This document shows, in pieces, positions 1-9,280 of a stretch of 64,000 nt of DNA (the first letter of the stretch is position 1; each line of letters opens with the position of its first letter). A program made the position numbers and the translations under genes. This stretch comes from Ascaphus truei (taxonomy: Eukaryota > Chordata > Amphibia > Anura > Ascaphidae). The DNA lies in contig CM071570.1 of the NCBI GenBank assembly GCA_036426205.1, forward strand, positions 144,382,015 through 144,446,014, given 5' to 3'. The notes under the pieces are model-generated. The model saw only the letters and a program-made list of their open reading frames with translations. It did not search any database and was not told the origin of the DNA.

Positions 1-450
1 AACTTAACGGATTGTGGTCCATTATGATAGTGAATGGCCGACCATAGAGTTAGGGCTGAAGCTGCCTCAGAGTCCACACGATCTACAAACACTCCTTTTC
101 AATGGTGGCATAAGCCACTTCTCTGGGCAGCGACTTGCGGCTCAGTTACACTACTGGATGTTCACTGCCCTTCACCCTCACTTGGCTAAGTACAGCGCCG
201 ATGCCATTGTCCGAGGCATCGGTCTGTACTAAAAACTTTTTGAGTAGTCTGGTGCAGCTAGGATAGGGGCACTGGGCAGTGCAGTCTTCAGTGCCTGGAA
301 GGAGACTTCACAGGCAGGAGACCAGACTACCAGCACAGACTGTCGCTTTTGGGTCAAGTCAGTCAGGGGTTTTACGATGGCGCTACTGGGGAACAAACTT
401 TCTGTGGTAGCCTGCAGTGCCTAGAAAAGACATGACCTGCTTCTTGTCTT
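1..450 (-). pseudogene. Ty3/Gypsy retrotransposon pol fragment (end of RT to RNase H)
   Basis: Reading the minus strand from about 450 to 1 gives the RT-RNase H junction of a chromodomain-type Ty3/Gypsy polyprotein. Visible pieces are SAIVKPLTDLTQK, then SFQALKTALPSAPIL, then the RNase H start QTDASDNGIGAVLSQ, then SRKSLPREVAYATIEKEC and GRPFTIIMDHNP. The order and spacing match the family. At least four in-frame stops and one frame slip before the QTDAS block show that it is dead. The copy runs off the left edge of the window, so protease, most of RT and integrase are not seen. At 450 the sequence changes abruptly to an unrelated repeat, so this is a truncated fragment. Family assignment is secure; clade within Ty3/Gypsy is not determined. 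Confidence 0.88.
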
Positions 451-477
451 AGAATGGGCCACTGCACTAGTGTGTGG

Positions 478-1012
478 GAGCAGGGGGTCTCCTGAGCTGA
501 ACAAAGTTTATTTCAGCCTTGGGGACCCCCTTCTTCCCGAGATACAGGCCCCAGAATTGGGTGCTGGTATCCCTCTGCTATGTTTAGATCCAACGGTCAC
601 GTGACCCACATGATTTTAACATGGTGGGTAAACCGGCACGAGCCAACACAACGTTTCGAACGTAATGGTCTTTATCAAGTGACATATAGTAGTGGCATCA
701 TGCCACTATGTCACTTGATAAAGACCATTACGGTTGAAAAGTTGTGTTGGCTCAATAAATGAGTTTGGATATTCTAAATCCGTTGTGCCCTGTGTTCCTT
801 TTATCATCTACCCAGGACTGATTACAGGCTTTCGTTCAAGCACTGGAGCATCGGTAATTATATCACTTTTTGTTCATATTTTGAGGTGTGCAGCATTTAT
901 CTCACTTGTCTGGGTATACCGGCACCCCATAATGGGGCCTGTATCTCAGGAAGTAGGGGGTCCCTGGACCTGAAATCAATGCGGTTCAGCTCCGGAGACC
1001 CCCTGCTACATA
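478..1012. repeat. Inverted-repeat structure with PLE-type insert
   Basis: Positions 478-575 and 895-1012 are inverted copies of one dispersed repeat. Both contain a GCAGGGGGTCTCC block and a CCCGAGATACAGGCCCC or CCTGAGATACAGGCCCC block. Related copies lie near 10895-11060 and 57235-57560. Between the arms (about 600-880) is material resembling a PLE 3' end. I see no gene in 451-1350 beyond this. Confidence 0.5.
640..750. ncRNA. Decayed hammerhead-like motifs in an inverted pair (PLE 3' region)
   Basis: Two arms of about 45 nt, mirror images around about 698-702, each contain a TTGATAAAGACC ... GGTTGAAAAG pattern (plus-strand arm about 706-750). This resembles a hammerhead core (CUGANGA, stem II, GAAA) after C-to-T and G-to-A decay. 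The stretch after it, ending in CTCAATAAATG and about 150 nt more, resembles a PLE 3' tail. The core is clearly damaged, so activity is not expected. Confidence 0.4.
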
Positions 1013-1354
1013 ACTGTAATGTTAGAATTTTAATAAAAACCCCGCGATCGCCTGTGAGAGGCGCGCAGCTAGAGTGGCTGATTCAGCCTCTTACTGCACG
1101 TCTATTACAGAAAGGCAGACTACGGTAGGACTCACACAGCAGGGACCCCTGCCTTGTTACTCCGGTGGACCATTAGTCTGCAACTGAACATCTCAGGTGG
1201 ATCTCAGGAAAATCCTAAAATTTCGTGATTTATTCGAATAACGGCCGCTACAGCTGCATTATAAAGTTTATTGGGGCAGAGAGGGTGAGTAAAGGTCCAA
1301 GTACCCACTTCACTCAACCCCTCTGACCCCAATAAAGCTGCTGTGTGTCCATAA

Positions 1355-1843
1355 CCCCTTCATTGCCTTAGCGGTTAGCCACTAAATGTAATGAAGTTGC
1401 CTGCAAATGCATTTTTATTACATGGAATTCATGTTGGGGGCCTCCGGTGCTGATATTAATGAATATCAGCTCTGGAGACTCCCGGCATCAATCCGAAGCA
1501 GAAAAAAATGCATTTTTTTTTAAGTCCCCTTTCGCCGCTTCTCGGCAGCTTCTCACCACCTTCACGCCAACTTTTCCTGGTGGGAGGATTTTGAGTGGAA
1601 ATCTCTATTCTAGAGCCGCGATAAGCCTCGATAAGCTAATCAGTGCTACTAGAATTGCACGAGTTTGAAAATGTGCTGATAAGTGGCTTCTCACCGCTCA
1701 TTTGTCAATTTTCTTTTCTCGGAAAAAAAATCTCCAGAAAGGGCTTTTATTGTGACTTATTTGGGCTTACTGAATAGCAGTAGGCCTTTTTGGCGAAAAG
1801 GCCTCGATAAGTTGCTTATCGGCGCTTAGTACATAGGCCCCTT
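1355..1843 (+). mobile_element. Harbinger-type non-autonomous element (3' part of family R1), copy 1
   Basis: This block of about 480 bp is repeated at 14480-14936 and 63380-63805 in the same orientation. Shared marks are AATGAAGTTGCCTG, a TTTTTATTACATGG segment, a CACCTTCACGCCAACTTTTC segment, GAATAGCAGTAGGC, and a right end with CGATAAG..CTTATCG. The right terminus reads inward as GGGGCCTATGTACTAAGCG and is followed by TTA, the usual PIF/Harbinger target. No coding capacity is visible. Confidence 0.6.
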
Positions 1844-2039
1844 AATTAGTTAAAAATACTTTTTGGTGTGTTCATATTTTAATCTTCAAATTACAATTAC
1901 ACAAACTTGAAGTACTGTACTGTATGGGAATGAAAGACAGGTTGCATTGCAATTAGATTTTTAAGACAATAACTCGCTATCACCCACTTGAGTTTCTCGA
2001 CAGTATTGCAAACAACGTTAAAATTCAATTTTGTAAAAA

Positions 2040-3195
2040 GGTCTGATCTCTAAAGTATACAGCATACTCGCGGAGGGTAAAACAGAACTGAGGATATAAC
2101 CCAAATTGATGACAAAGTTGGAGGAGGAGTTGGGAGAACAATTAGATCAGGAGCAGTGGGATAACATATTTCAAGGAATAGCAAAGAGCTCCCCATGTGT
2201 ATTAATAAAAGAAAATGCATATAAAATACTCCACCAATGGTACTACACCCCACTATGATTGCCCAAATTTTTCAGAAACATGTCTACACTGTGTACAAGG
2301 GGGTGTGGCCATCAGGGATCATTTATACATATGTGGTGGACGTGCCCGAAGGTTACAAAGCTATGGAGGGTCACACATGATATGGCACAGAATTCTTGGG
2401 TATATCTTCCCCCTAGACCCCTGGAAGGTATTGCTATGCAGGCCAATTGAAAACATGGAAAAAATTGACGACAAACTACTGACACACATATATACAGCTG
2501 CCAGATGCGAAATAGCCAAAGCCTGGAAACAGGAACAACAGCCAGCCATACACGCTATAAAAGCGAGATTATGGAGGCTCTGTCTTATGGAAAAACTGAC
2601 AGGGATACAAAACGACACAGTACAGAAATACTTAGAGGTCTGGGAACCGTGGAGAACTTATATAGGACATAGATATATTGCTAGGGGAACTCTCCAAATC
2701 TTAAAAACACATAATGGAAGTGCCCTAAAAACACATGAGTTTAAAAAGGGGGGGTGAGGGAAAAAAAAAAAAAGAACGACATCCCCTGAGGAAACCTTGG
2801 TGTGATATGTTTCGTGTCGGTCTACAATGAGGAGGAGGGCCTGGAGGGTATTCGGTACTCAATAGTCCACAAAGGTACGTGTGCCTTTTTACTGATCTGT
2901 TAGTATTACTGTTATGGTACACCGACAGCTGGAAAACTGTTGCTAAAGTAATGACACCCTTTTTTTGTCTTTTCCTTTTCCCTCTCCCAGTCTTTTTAAG
3001 TTAAATTATTGTACTAGTTATTTTATACGCTGTCGCAACATGTGATGTCATTATTGTCTCCCCACTAAACGATGTTATATACCTGATACAAAGCAATGTA
3101 ATTCAAAAGTAACATCCTCCCCTTTTTATGTTCTGTACCCCACTCCCCATTGGTTTTAAGAAAAAATGTAAATAAAGAACAAGTTTACAAAAAAA
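2040..3195 (+). pseudogene. L1/Tx1-type LINE, ORF2 C-terminus and 3' end
   Basis: The plus strand encodes the C-terminal part of an L1-clade ORF2 protein. The cysteine-histidine segment is read in one frame (CTRGCGHQGSFIHMWWTCP, 2289-2345), and the alpha-helical tail with AARCEIAKAWKQEQQPAI is read in another (2215-2757), so at least one frameshift is present. The copy is 5' truncated near 2040. A non-coding 3' part follows, with AATAAAG at about 3172 and a short A-run to 3195, as expected for poly(A)-tailed L1 or Tx1 insertion. The reverse transcriptase and endonuclease are absent. Placement in L1/Tx1 rests on the C-x2-C..H-x4-5-W-x2-CP pattern typical of that clade's terminal domain. Confidence 0.72.
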
Positions 3196-3884
3196 AATTC
3201 AATTTTGTGCACTCGATCAAAACACTAGTAAATTTGCGTCTTAATGCGGGAAATTTTCAATAAATCACGCACCAAGCCCGGGTGTGCCACAGGATTAAAA
3301 CCGGAAAATGATCGGATAATGGTCGCTGCATCTGTACGTAGTTACTCCTCACAATTTCTCCAGGACAAATACCAGCGTATTTGATACAGCACTGTGATCT
3401 TCGCTCCACCACCAGCGATCAGAAATCAGTGGATTTCTACAAAAGGCCTGAAGGGGTCCGGTGCAGCCAAATAGAAGCTGTATAAGTAAATAAATGCTTA
3501 TCATTGCAGGAGTCAAAGAGCACCCTGAGGTACCAGGTTCCACCTGTTCGTCCCAACACAGGTTTCGCCACCCATGCAGCTTCTTCCAGGGACAGGCTCA
3601 GCTCAGCCTGTTGTGGCAGTTACATCGGAGTCCATGGGGTGATTTGAAGTGAGAAATAACCATGATGAGCCTAATAAAGAAGAATGAGGCGGTGTGGTAC
3701 AGTAACGTAGCCACTTCCATTTAGGACTTTATCTCTATTTCTCTGATAAACTTTTATTACATATACGCTTCTGCTACTTTATATTATCCAGATGGGAATC
3801 TTGCACCCTAGATTTGTTTTTTCTGAGTATGAACTTATCTTTGAGCTGAACTCGTCTTTTGTTTCTAACTGTAACACCTTCTAG
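3196..3884. other. No recognisable gene
   Basis: Mixed-composition DNA without a convincing reading frame. Possibly old repeat; nothing could be assigned. Confidence 0.5.
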
Positions 3885-4147
3885 ATGTTAACTGTGGGGT
3901 ACCTTAAGTCTCTGTTCTCTGGCCCTCCCTCTTTAGAAATGACGTGGCCAAAGTTTGTAATACTGCTTCTATGCACATGTATGCTGCTGGTACTATCCTA
4001 TATTCATGCAGTTCCAGCCCCTCAAACATTGAAACTGTTTTGCAGTCTGATTTCTCTAAGGTTGAACACTGGATCACTCAAAACAAACGTTTTTTTTTTT
4101 TTTTTTTAAACTGACATAACAATAACTACAGTATGCTACTTGGGACT
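3885..4147 (+). pseudogene. Older CR1/L2-like LINE copy, RT fragment, left half
   Basis: Translation gives remnants of the RT palm: GSVLWPSLF, HMYAAGTILY (the YADD box, catalytic aspartates lost) and LQSDFSKVEHWITQNK. These are the same region as the younger LINE at 4148-6592. A run of about 19 T at 4091-4109 has expanded inside it. The fragment breaks off after TTGGGACTT and its continuation reappears at 6593, so the younger LINE is inserted in it. Confidence 0.68.
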
Positions 4148-6592
4148 TAGATCCTGATTCTGCGCTCGACTATTTCCAGTCCGAGTTCTTAAAACTCTGT
4201 GATACCCATGCTCCACTACGCAGAATAAGGGTACGGGGTGCTCACCTTCCATGGGTTACACCTGACCTTATAGCACTCTACCAGTTCAGGGATGCCTTGT
4301 GGAAAAGCTACAAAGTAACTGACACTACCAAGGATCTCAATCACTACAGATGCCTGTGGAATATGTGCACAAGGCAAACAAGGCATGCAAAAGCACAATA
4401 TTACTCTGACAATCTCCTCCAGAATACATCAAACCCAGCTAACTTCTGGAAGGTTATCAACAACATATTCCAGCCTTCTAACCATCAACAGCCAAGTAAT
4501 ATCACTAACGGCGATATTACTCTGGCAAACCCCACCGACATTGCAAATGCATTCAATGATTACTTTGTGGGGTGTGCTACTAACTTATTAGCAAAACGCA
4601 ACCCAAACCACAAACCTGAATCTCATCCTGGGAGTACCCCTATAGCCCCCACCCTCCCAACACTGCCACAATTTTCAATTTGGCCCAGTATCCGAAGAGG
4701 AGATTACACAAGCGTTCCTCAAATTAAAACTAAGCAGCCAATGTGGACCTGATTTACTACAATCTAGGTTCCTAAGACTTGGTGCCCCAGCAATTGCCAA
4801 ACCAATTGCTTCCATAGTCAACTCTATCCTGTCTGCAGGCCATATCCCTAAGACCTGGAAAGCTGCCAGAGTTGTCCCAATTTTCAAAAGTGGGGCAAAA
4901 ACACTGTCTCAAACTACAGGCCAATCTCTCTTCTCCCAATCCTATCCAAAGTCATGGAAAAATGTGTCCACTCCCAATTAAGCGATTACTATAACAAGAC
5001 AAATTTCCCTAGCCAATTCCAATCTGGCTTTCGCCCCAACACTCTACCGTAACTACCCTGCTGAAAGTTTGCAATGAAATCCAGTGTGGAATGGAACGGG
5101 GTCAACTCACTTGTGCAGTATTCCTACATTTTGCAAAGGCTTTGATACTGTTGATCATGCTATCCTGCTTAACAAACTCCAGAGCTCTGGAATAGGGAAG
5201 CATGCTTTAAACTGGTTTCATTCCTACGTATCAGGTAGAACCCAACATGTGTCCATCTCAGGCTCTAACTCCAACCCCCTGGATATCACCTGTGGTGTAC
5301 CGCAAGGCTCTGTTCTGGGGCCCCTACTCTTCTCAGTGTTCATCAATGATCTTCCCACAGCTTGTCAGGAAGCCTCAATACACATGTATGCAGATGACAC
5401 AATCCTATATGCACACAGCCATAGCCTCTCCGACCTTCAACATACATCAGTCTGACTTTTTGAGACTCGAAAAATGGATTTTCCAAAACAAACTGTTTTT
5501 AAACACTGACAAGACTGTAACAATGGTATTTGGGACCAAGACTACATTTTTAAAGCTTCCAGCCAATGAGCTCCAGATTAGAACCAACACTAACACCACC
5601 CTAACCCCTGTCACTAGTTTTAAATACTTGGGCATATGGTTTGACTCCCACTTAACATTTGGGATGCACAATGATACCCTGACAACCAAGACCTATGCCA
5701 AACTAGGGGTACTTTACAGGAACAAATCCTCCCTAAGTCTCCTGGTCAGAAAGCGTATCGCACAGCAGATGCTAATGCCAATTATTGACTATGGAGACAT
5801 AGTATATGGCTCTGCACCTCAAACCCACCTTAGCAAACTTGACACCCTCTATAATTCAGTTTGTCGTTTTGTTCTCCAATGCAACTACAACACACATCAC
5901 TGCGAAATGCTCAAAGAACTAGATTGGTCATCACTCGAGTCTAGGCGCAAAGTTCACCTTCCCTGTCATGCCTTCAAGTTCTTTATGGGCAAGCTACCCA
6001 GCTACCTGAACAAGCTCCTCACCCCTACCACATGCAGCACCTATCATCTGAGATCAGACTCCAAAAGACTGTTCATGGTCCCAAGGCTCAACAAAGTATC
6101 CGGCCGTTCCTCCTTCTGTTACCGTGCACCCCAAAACTGGAACAACCTACCAGAGACTCTCACATCCACCACCAGTTTAAGTTCTTTCAAATCTAAGGCC
6201 GTCACACATTTTAATCTGGTCTGCAACTGTTTCATACGCCCATAATATATATTATCTTTAACTGTGCATGCAATGTCTTTTATATAATGTATACCCTGCT
6301 CATTTATGTAACTGTATTTGTAACCATGTCTGATACTTAGTGATCATTAATATCTAGCCTCACTGTGCTCTTATGAGAGCTCTGCCTGTGTATGTGTATT
6401 GTTAACATATTGCACTATGCGAGTATCACATTTTTTCCTTAGGCACTGACGCTCCCCTGATTCCTTTTCCTGTGTTTGTAACCATGTATTATTTGTCTTA
6501 ACTGTGCCCATGACATACTTGAAAACGAGAGGTAACTCTCAATTTATTACTTCCTGGTAAAATATTTTATAAATAAATAAATAAATAAATAA
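4148..6592 (+). pseudogene. CR1/L2-like LINE, 5' truncated, RT largely readable
   Basis: This non-LTR retrotransposon runs from the endonuclease-RT linker (LWKSYKVTDTTKDLNHYRC, about 4297-4355) through RT to the 3' end. RT marks are KGFDTVDHAILLNKLQSSGI, GVPQGSVLGPLLFSVFINDL, the catalytic YADDTILY (about 5388-5410), FLNTDKTVTM and FKYLGIWFD. The last roughly 270 codons, to the stop at 6243-6245, form one uninterrupted frame ending in a NWNNLPETL segment typical of the group. Upstream, the frame changes at least twice (4297-4752, 5084-5455, then about 5440 onward) and stops are present, so the copy is dead. The 3' end is TTTATAAATAAATAAATAAA (to 6592), the tandem short-repeat tail typical of CR1/L2 rather than poly(A). 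It is nested in an older copy (3885-4147 and 6593-6740). Relatives occur at 15830-16150 and 49985-50930. Confidence 0.85.
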
Positions 6593-6740
6593 GACTACAT
6601 TTCGAAAGCTTCCAATGATTGGAACCAATTCTACCACTAAACTAGTCTCAGTTTTCAGCTTTAAATACCGTATGTGGGTATGTGGTTAGACCCCTAATGT
6701 TTGGTTTTCATATTGACATGCTGACATCAATCAATTTTTA
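6593..6740 (+). pseudogene. Older CR1/L2-like LINE copy, right half
   Basis: Begins AAGACTACATTTCGAAAGC, matching the younger LINE at about 5540 (AAGACTACATTTTTAAAGC), and continues through a decayed FKY.GMW segment. It is the interrupted continuation of 3885-4147. An uninterrupted but decayed copy of the same stretch is at 49985-50300. Confidence 0.62.
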
Positions 6741-6751
6741 ACATTCCCAAA

Positions 6752-6926
6752 ATGCGTATTTTTAAAGGCCTCTTTGTCTTGCCAATGTACTGTATATTGC
6801 AGCTACATTGCAAGACATAAACGACACGCGTGGTTAAACAATTTGTCGCATGTCGTTTATGTCTTGCAATGTAGCTGCAATATGCAGTACATTGGCAAGA
6901 CAAAGAAACCTTTAAAAATACGCATG
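6752..6926. repeat. Inverted repeat at the 5' end of a PLE insertion
   Basis: Arms 6752-6830 and 6847-6926 are about 80 bp each, nearly identical in inverse orientation, with a 16-bp spacer. The right arm is coding sequence of the GIY-YIG domain that follows; the left arm is the same sequence flipped. Such 5' fold-backs are known for Penelope-like insertions and fit inversion during target-primed reverse transcription. Confidence 0.78.
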
Positions 6927-7196
6927 CTAGAACATTTGAGGAATGTTAAAAATATACCCAAAACTATAGCGAAAGGCATGCCTTTAACCCCTTTACTCAA
7001 GCACTTCAAAGAAGTCCATAACTGTGACCCTAGTTGTCTAAGGTTTAAAGAATTGGAATGTGTTCCCTACAATATTAGACAAGGGAATAGAGATCTTGCC
7101 CTGTTGAAAAAAGAACAGTATTGGATTTACACATTCCAATCAAGATATCCGAAATGTTTTAATGAATTGATAGAGCTGACCCCATTTTTAAGATAA
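6847..7196 (+). pseudogene. Penelope-like element GIY-YIG endonuclease domain (5' truncated)
   Basis: This encodes the C-terminal endonuclease of a PLE. The catalytic start HVVYVLQCSCNMQYIGKT gives the two GIY-YIG half-motifs (VVYVL and QYIGKT). It is followed by KIRMLEHLRNVKN and the later HF.EVHNC and LKKEQYWIY segments with the conserved glutamate, ending at the stop 7194-7196. The endonuclease domain is open throughout, but the reverse transcriptase is missing because the insertion is 5' truncated and folded back at 6752-6846. An ATG at 6774 opens into the flipped arm and is not a real start. In intact PLEs this domain nicks target DNA for target-primed reverse transcription. The 3' non-coding region (7197 to about 7880) holds a hammerhead motif at 7356-7402. 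Confidence 0.87.
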
Positions 7197-7989
7197 TGTT
7201 CTGTGTCCATATTGTATTTTCTTCAGGTGTATTTACATGCATTCAATGTATTTTGTATGTTACGGGCTATCACATTGCATTTTCGATCACACCGGTCTCC
7301 GATCTTTACTATTAACAGCCTGGCTTGTAATTGGTGGCCGGTATATGTAAATATACGTAACCTCCTGACAAACCACGTAGTGTGAAACGCGTAGAGGTTA
7401 CGACAGGTCACTCGGTGCATATGCTGTTAGGCTGAGGTGGGACATGCAGGAAGTCTGAGCGGTGGAAACATCTCTGCGGTTGGCGTGGTCCGGACCCTTG
7501 TACGCGATCCAGCAGGAACCTGTTCGCACCTCCTGTGTAAGTCACTCAGCCTTGCACTAGCATTGTTTCTTTGGTATTATTTCAAATCTATAGATTTTGG
7601 GCATTAATGTCTCTTTTTTATTTTTGATGTTGTCTGTTTAGTTTCAGTCCATTCTAGAGAGATTCTTTTATGTATATTCGTGTGGGTTAGTCTTTTTGAG
7701 CCCATTAGTGAGTGCATATATACTGAGGTGGGGTTGGATCCTCTCGGTTTATGCCTTCTTTTTATTTGTTATTTTTTGGTAATTACCTTTGTTTGAATAA
7801 ATTTATACATTTCATTGCAATACGGTCGTGATTTTGTGTATTTTATCTAATCCTTGGTGCTCATTGTGTGAATTTCTTCGTGTTGTTTTACAAGATGTGC
7901 CCTGTATAGGTGTCACCTTGTTTTAGGAGTTAGTTGGGGAGATGCTCTACATCAATGCTGCAAAGGGATTAGTGCTTCCAGAAAAAGAC
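7197..7989 (+). mobile_element. PLE 3' non-coding region (pLTR-like) and flank
   Basis: Follows the endonuclease stop, contains the hammerhead motif and an AT-rich tail with TTTGAATAAATTTATAC at about 7790. The exact 3' end of the element is not determined. The last 14 bp before 8004 are the left target duplication of the next PLE. Confidence 0.55.
7356..7402 (+). ncRNA. Type I hammerhead ribozyme motif (PLE 3' region)
   Basis: Stem I is nine perfect base pairs: 7356-7364 (CGTAACCTC) with 7394-7402 (GAGGTTACG). The core follows directly as CTGACAA (7365-7371), one change from CUGANGA that fits CpG decay of CTGACGA. Stem II is weak: CAC/GTG around GTA (7374-7382). Then come GAA (7384-7386), a six-base stem III ACGCGT (7387-7392; two possible pairs) and A7393 in the cleavage-site position before stem I closes. 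The very short stem III is the minimal form reported for PLE hammerheads. It lies about 160 nt after the endonuclease stop, where PLE terminal repeats carry this ribozyme. The G-to-A at core position 8 and the weak stem II would probably abolish cleavage. Confidence 0.72.
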
Positions 7990-8720
7990 ATCTATAGCAC
8001 GAGTAAAAAACAGAGAAAATACTGTGCGCTACTATCTAACCCAAAATTTAGAATATAAATATAGTGCAGTGACTAAACCACATAAATAAGTGACCAAGAA
8101 ATAAATCACAATAACCACAGTGAGGGTGTATATATGAAGAAATTATATCACATAACCGTGTACTGGTAGAGGCGTCTGCTGCTATAAACACAGGGGGTGG
8201 CTCAGCACCCCCCACACTCTAAGAAATGGAAACAAAAGAAACAGCGCACAACGCCAAATAGTGAAGCAAGTAATGCTATATATTAGTAATTACAGGGTAA
8301 TAAATCTGCGTACATCTAAACAGTGGAATAGGTGCATTTAGTGTGTTTCACACAAGTTACCACTCAGCAACTGTTGTCAGAAGAGTCTGCAGCTTGCTTC
8401 TCTCAGCGGGGGCGCTACGTTGGTTCAGGAGCAGGATTAATGTCCAAAACCCCTCATCCCGCAGTACATCGCTCCCAAGGGGATTTCCCTTTACAGCAAC
8501 CACGCTCCGTTGCAGGTATTGGTGCTTGGTGGGACCGCTCGCGCTTCCAAGCCGTCTGGTGCAGCTCGTGTGGCTCAGCGAGCAGATCCACTGTACGGGG
8601 GTGAGACCTCAGCTCTGCAAGGGTACACTCGGCGTGCCACGTTGTCGCTCCGTCACGGGATACTGCGTGATGACGTCACAGTCTCCGCAGCAGCGAGGGA
8701 ACCGGCAGGGAGGCAGTCAA

Positions 8721-8750
8721 AGTCTCTCAAAGTCTCTCAAAGTCTCTCAT
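8721..8750. repeat. 10-bp tandem repeat, 3 copies
   Basis: Three adjacent copies of AGTCTCTCAA, the last ending in T, inside the PLE 3' region. Confidence 0.95.
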
Positions 8751-8832
8751 ATGCCCAAAATTACCACCGGGAGTAATACTAGCAGGGTGAAGCCAAAGGA
8801 GGCAATGGCAATATTAAGGCACTAGATAAAAA

Positions 8833-8878
8833 TCATCCAACATATTTCGTAGAATAAACTACTTCTTCAGGGAATAAT
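8833..8878 (-). ncRNA. Hammerhead ribozyme-like motif of the minus-strand PLE
   Basis: On the minus strand the order is: stem I side ATTATTCC, an intact core CTGAAGA (complement of 8864-8870), stem II GTAG/CTAC, GAAA (complement of 8845-8848), six-base stem III ATATGT, a T in the cleavage position, then GGATGAT closing stem I imperfectly. Core, stem II and GAA are canonical; only stem I is degraded. It sits about 400 nt downstream of the endonuclease stop in a target-duplication-bounded PLE. Confidence 0.62.
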
Positions 8879-9280
8879 TTAGCCATTACCCAGAGGTCTT
8901 AAGTACCTAACAAAGATGTCTCATTGGTCAAACAATTAAAAATGGACCAATCATCTAGACTAGGTAATGGTTAAAGTGATAGGGAAGATGAAATCATTAC
9001 TTTTAAAACAACAACTTTATTAACTACATACATAATAAAAAGATTTTATAAACATATAAACTAAACCTAGCATAAATAATTAAAAGCATGCTGGAATAAA
9101 AGAAACACAATATTAGTACTAAAATAGATAGTATCATATAAAAGATGCAACTAAAAGTAACAATATAAATACGTATAGACAATAGAACAGAGCAGGGAAA
9201 ACAGAGATACATAGATCAGTGATATCCCTTGGGTTTAAGTGGAGAAGGGGGCTAGAAATTTTTTTTAATAAAAATTCCTC

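Noticed and set aside
6774..6846. ATG-initiated N-terminus of the PLE endonuclease frame
   Set aside because: This part is the inverted arm of the fold-back, so the ATG is not a genuine start.
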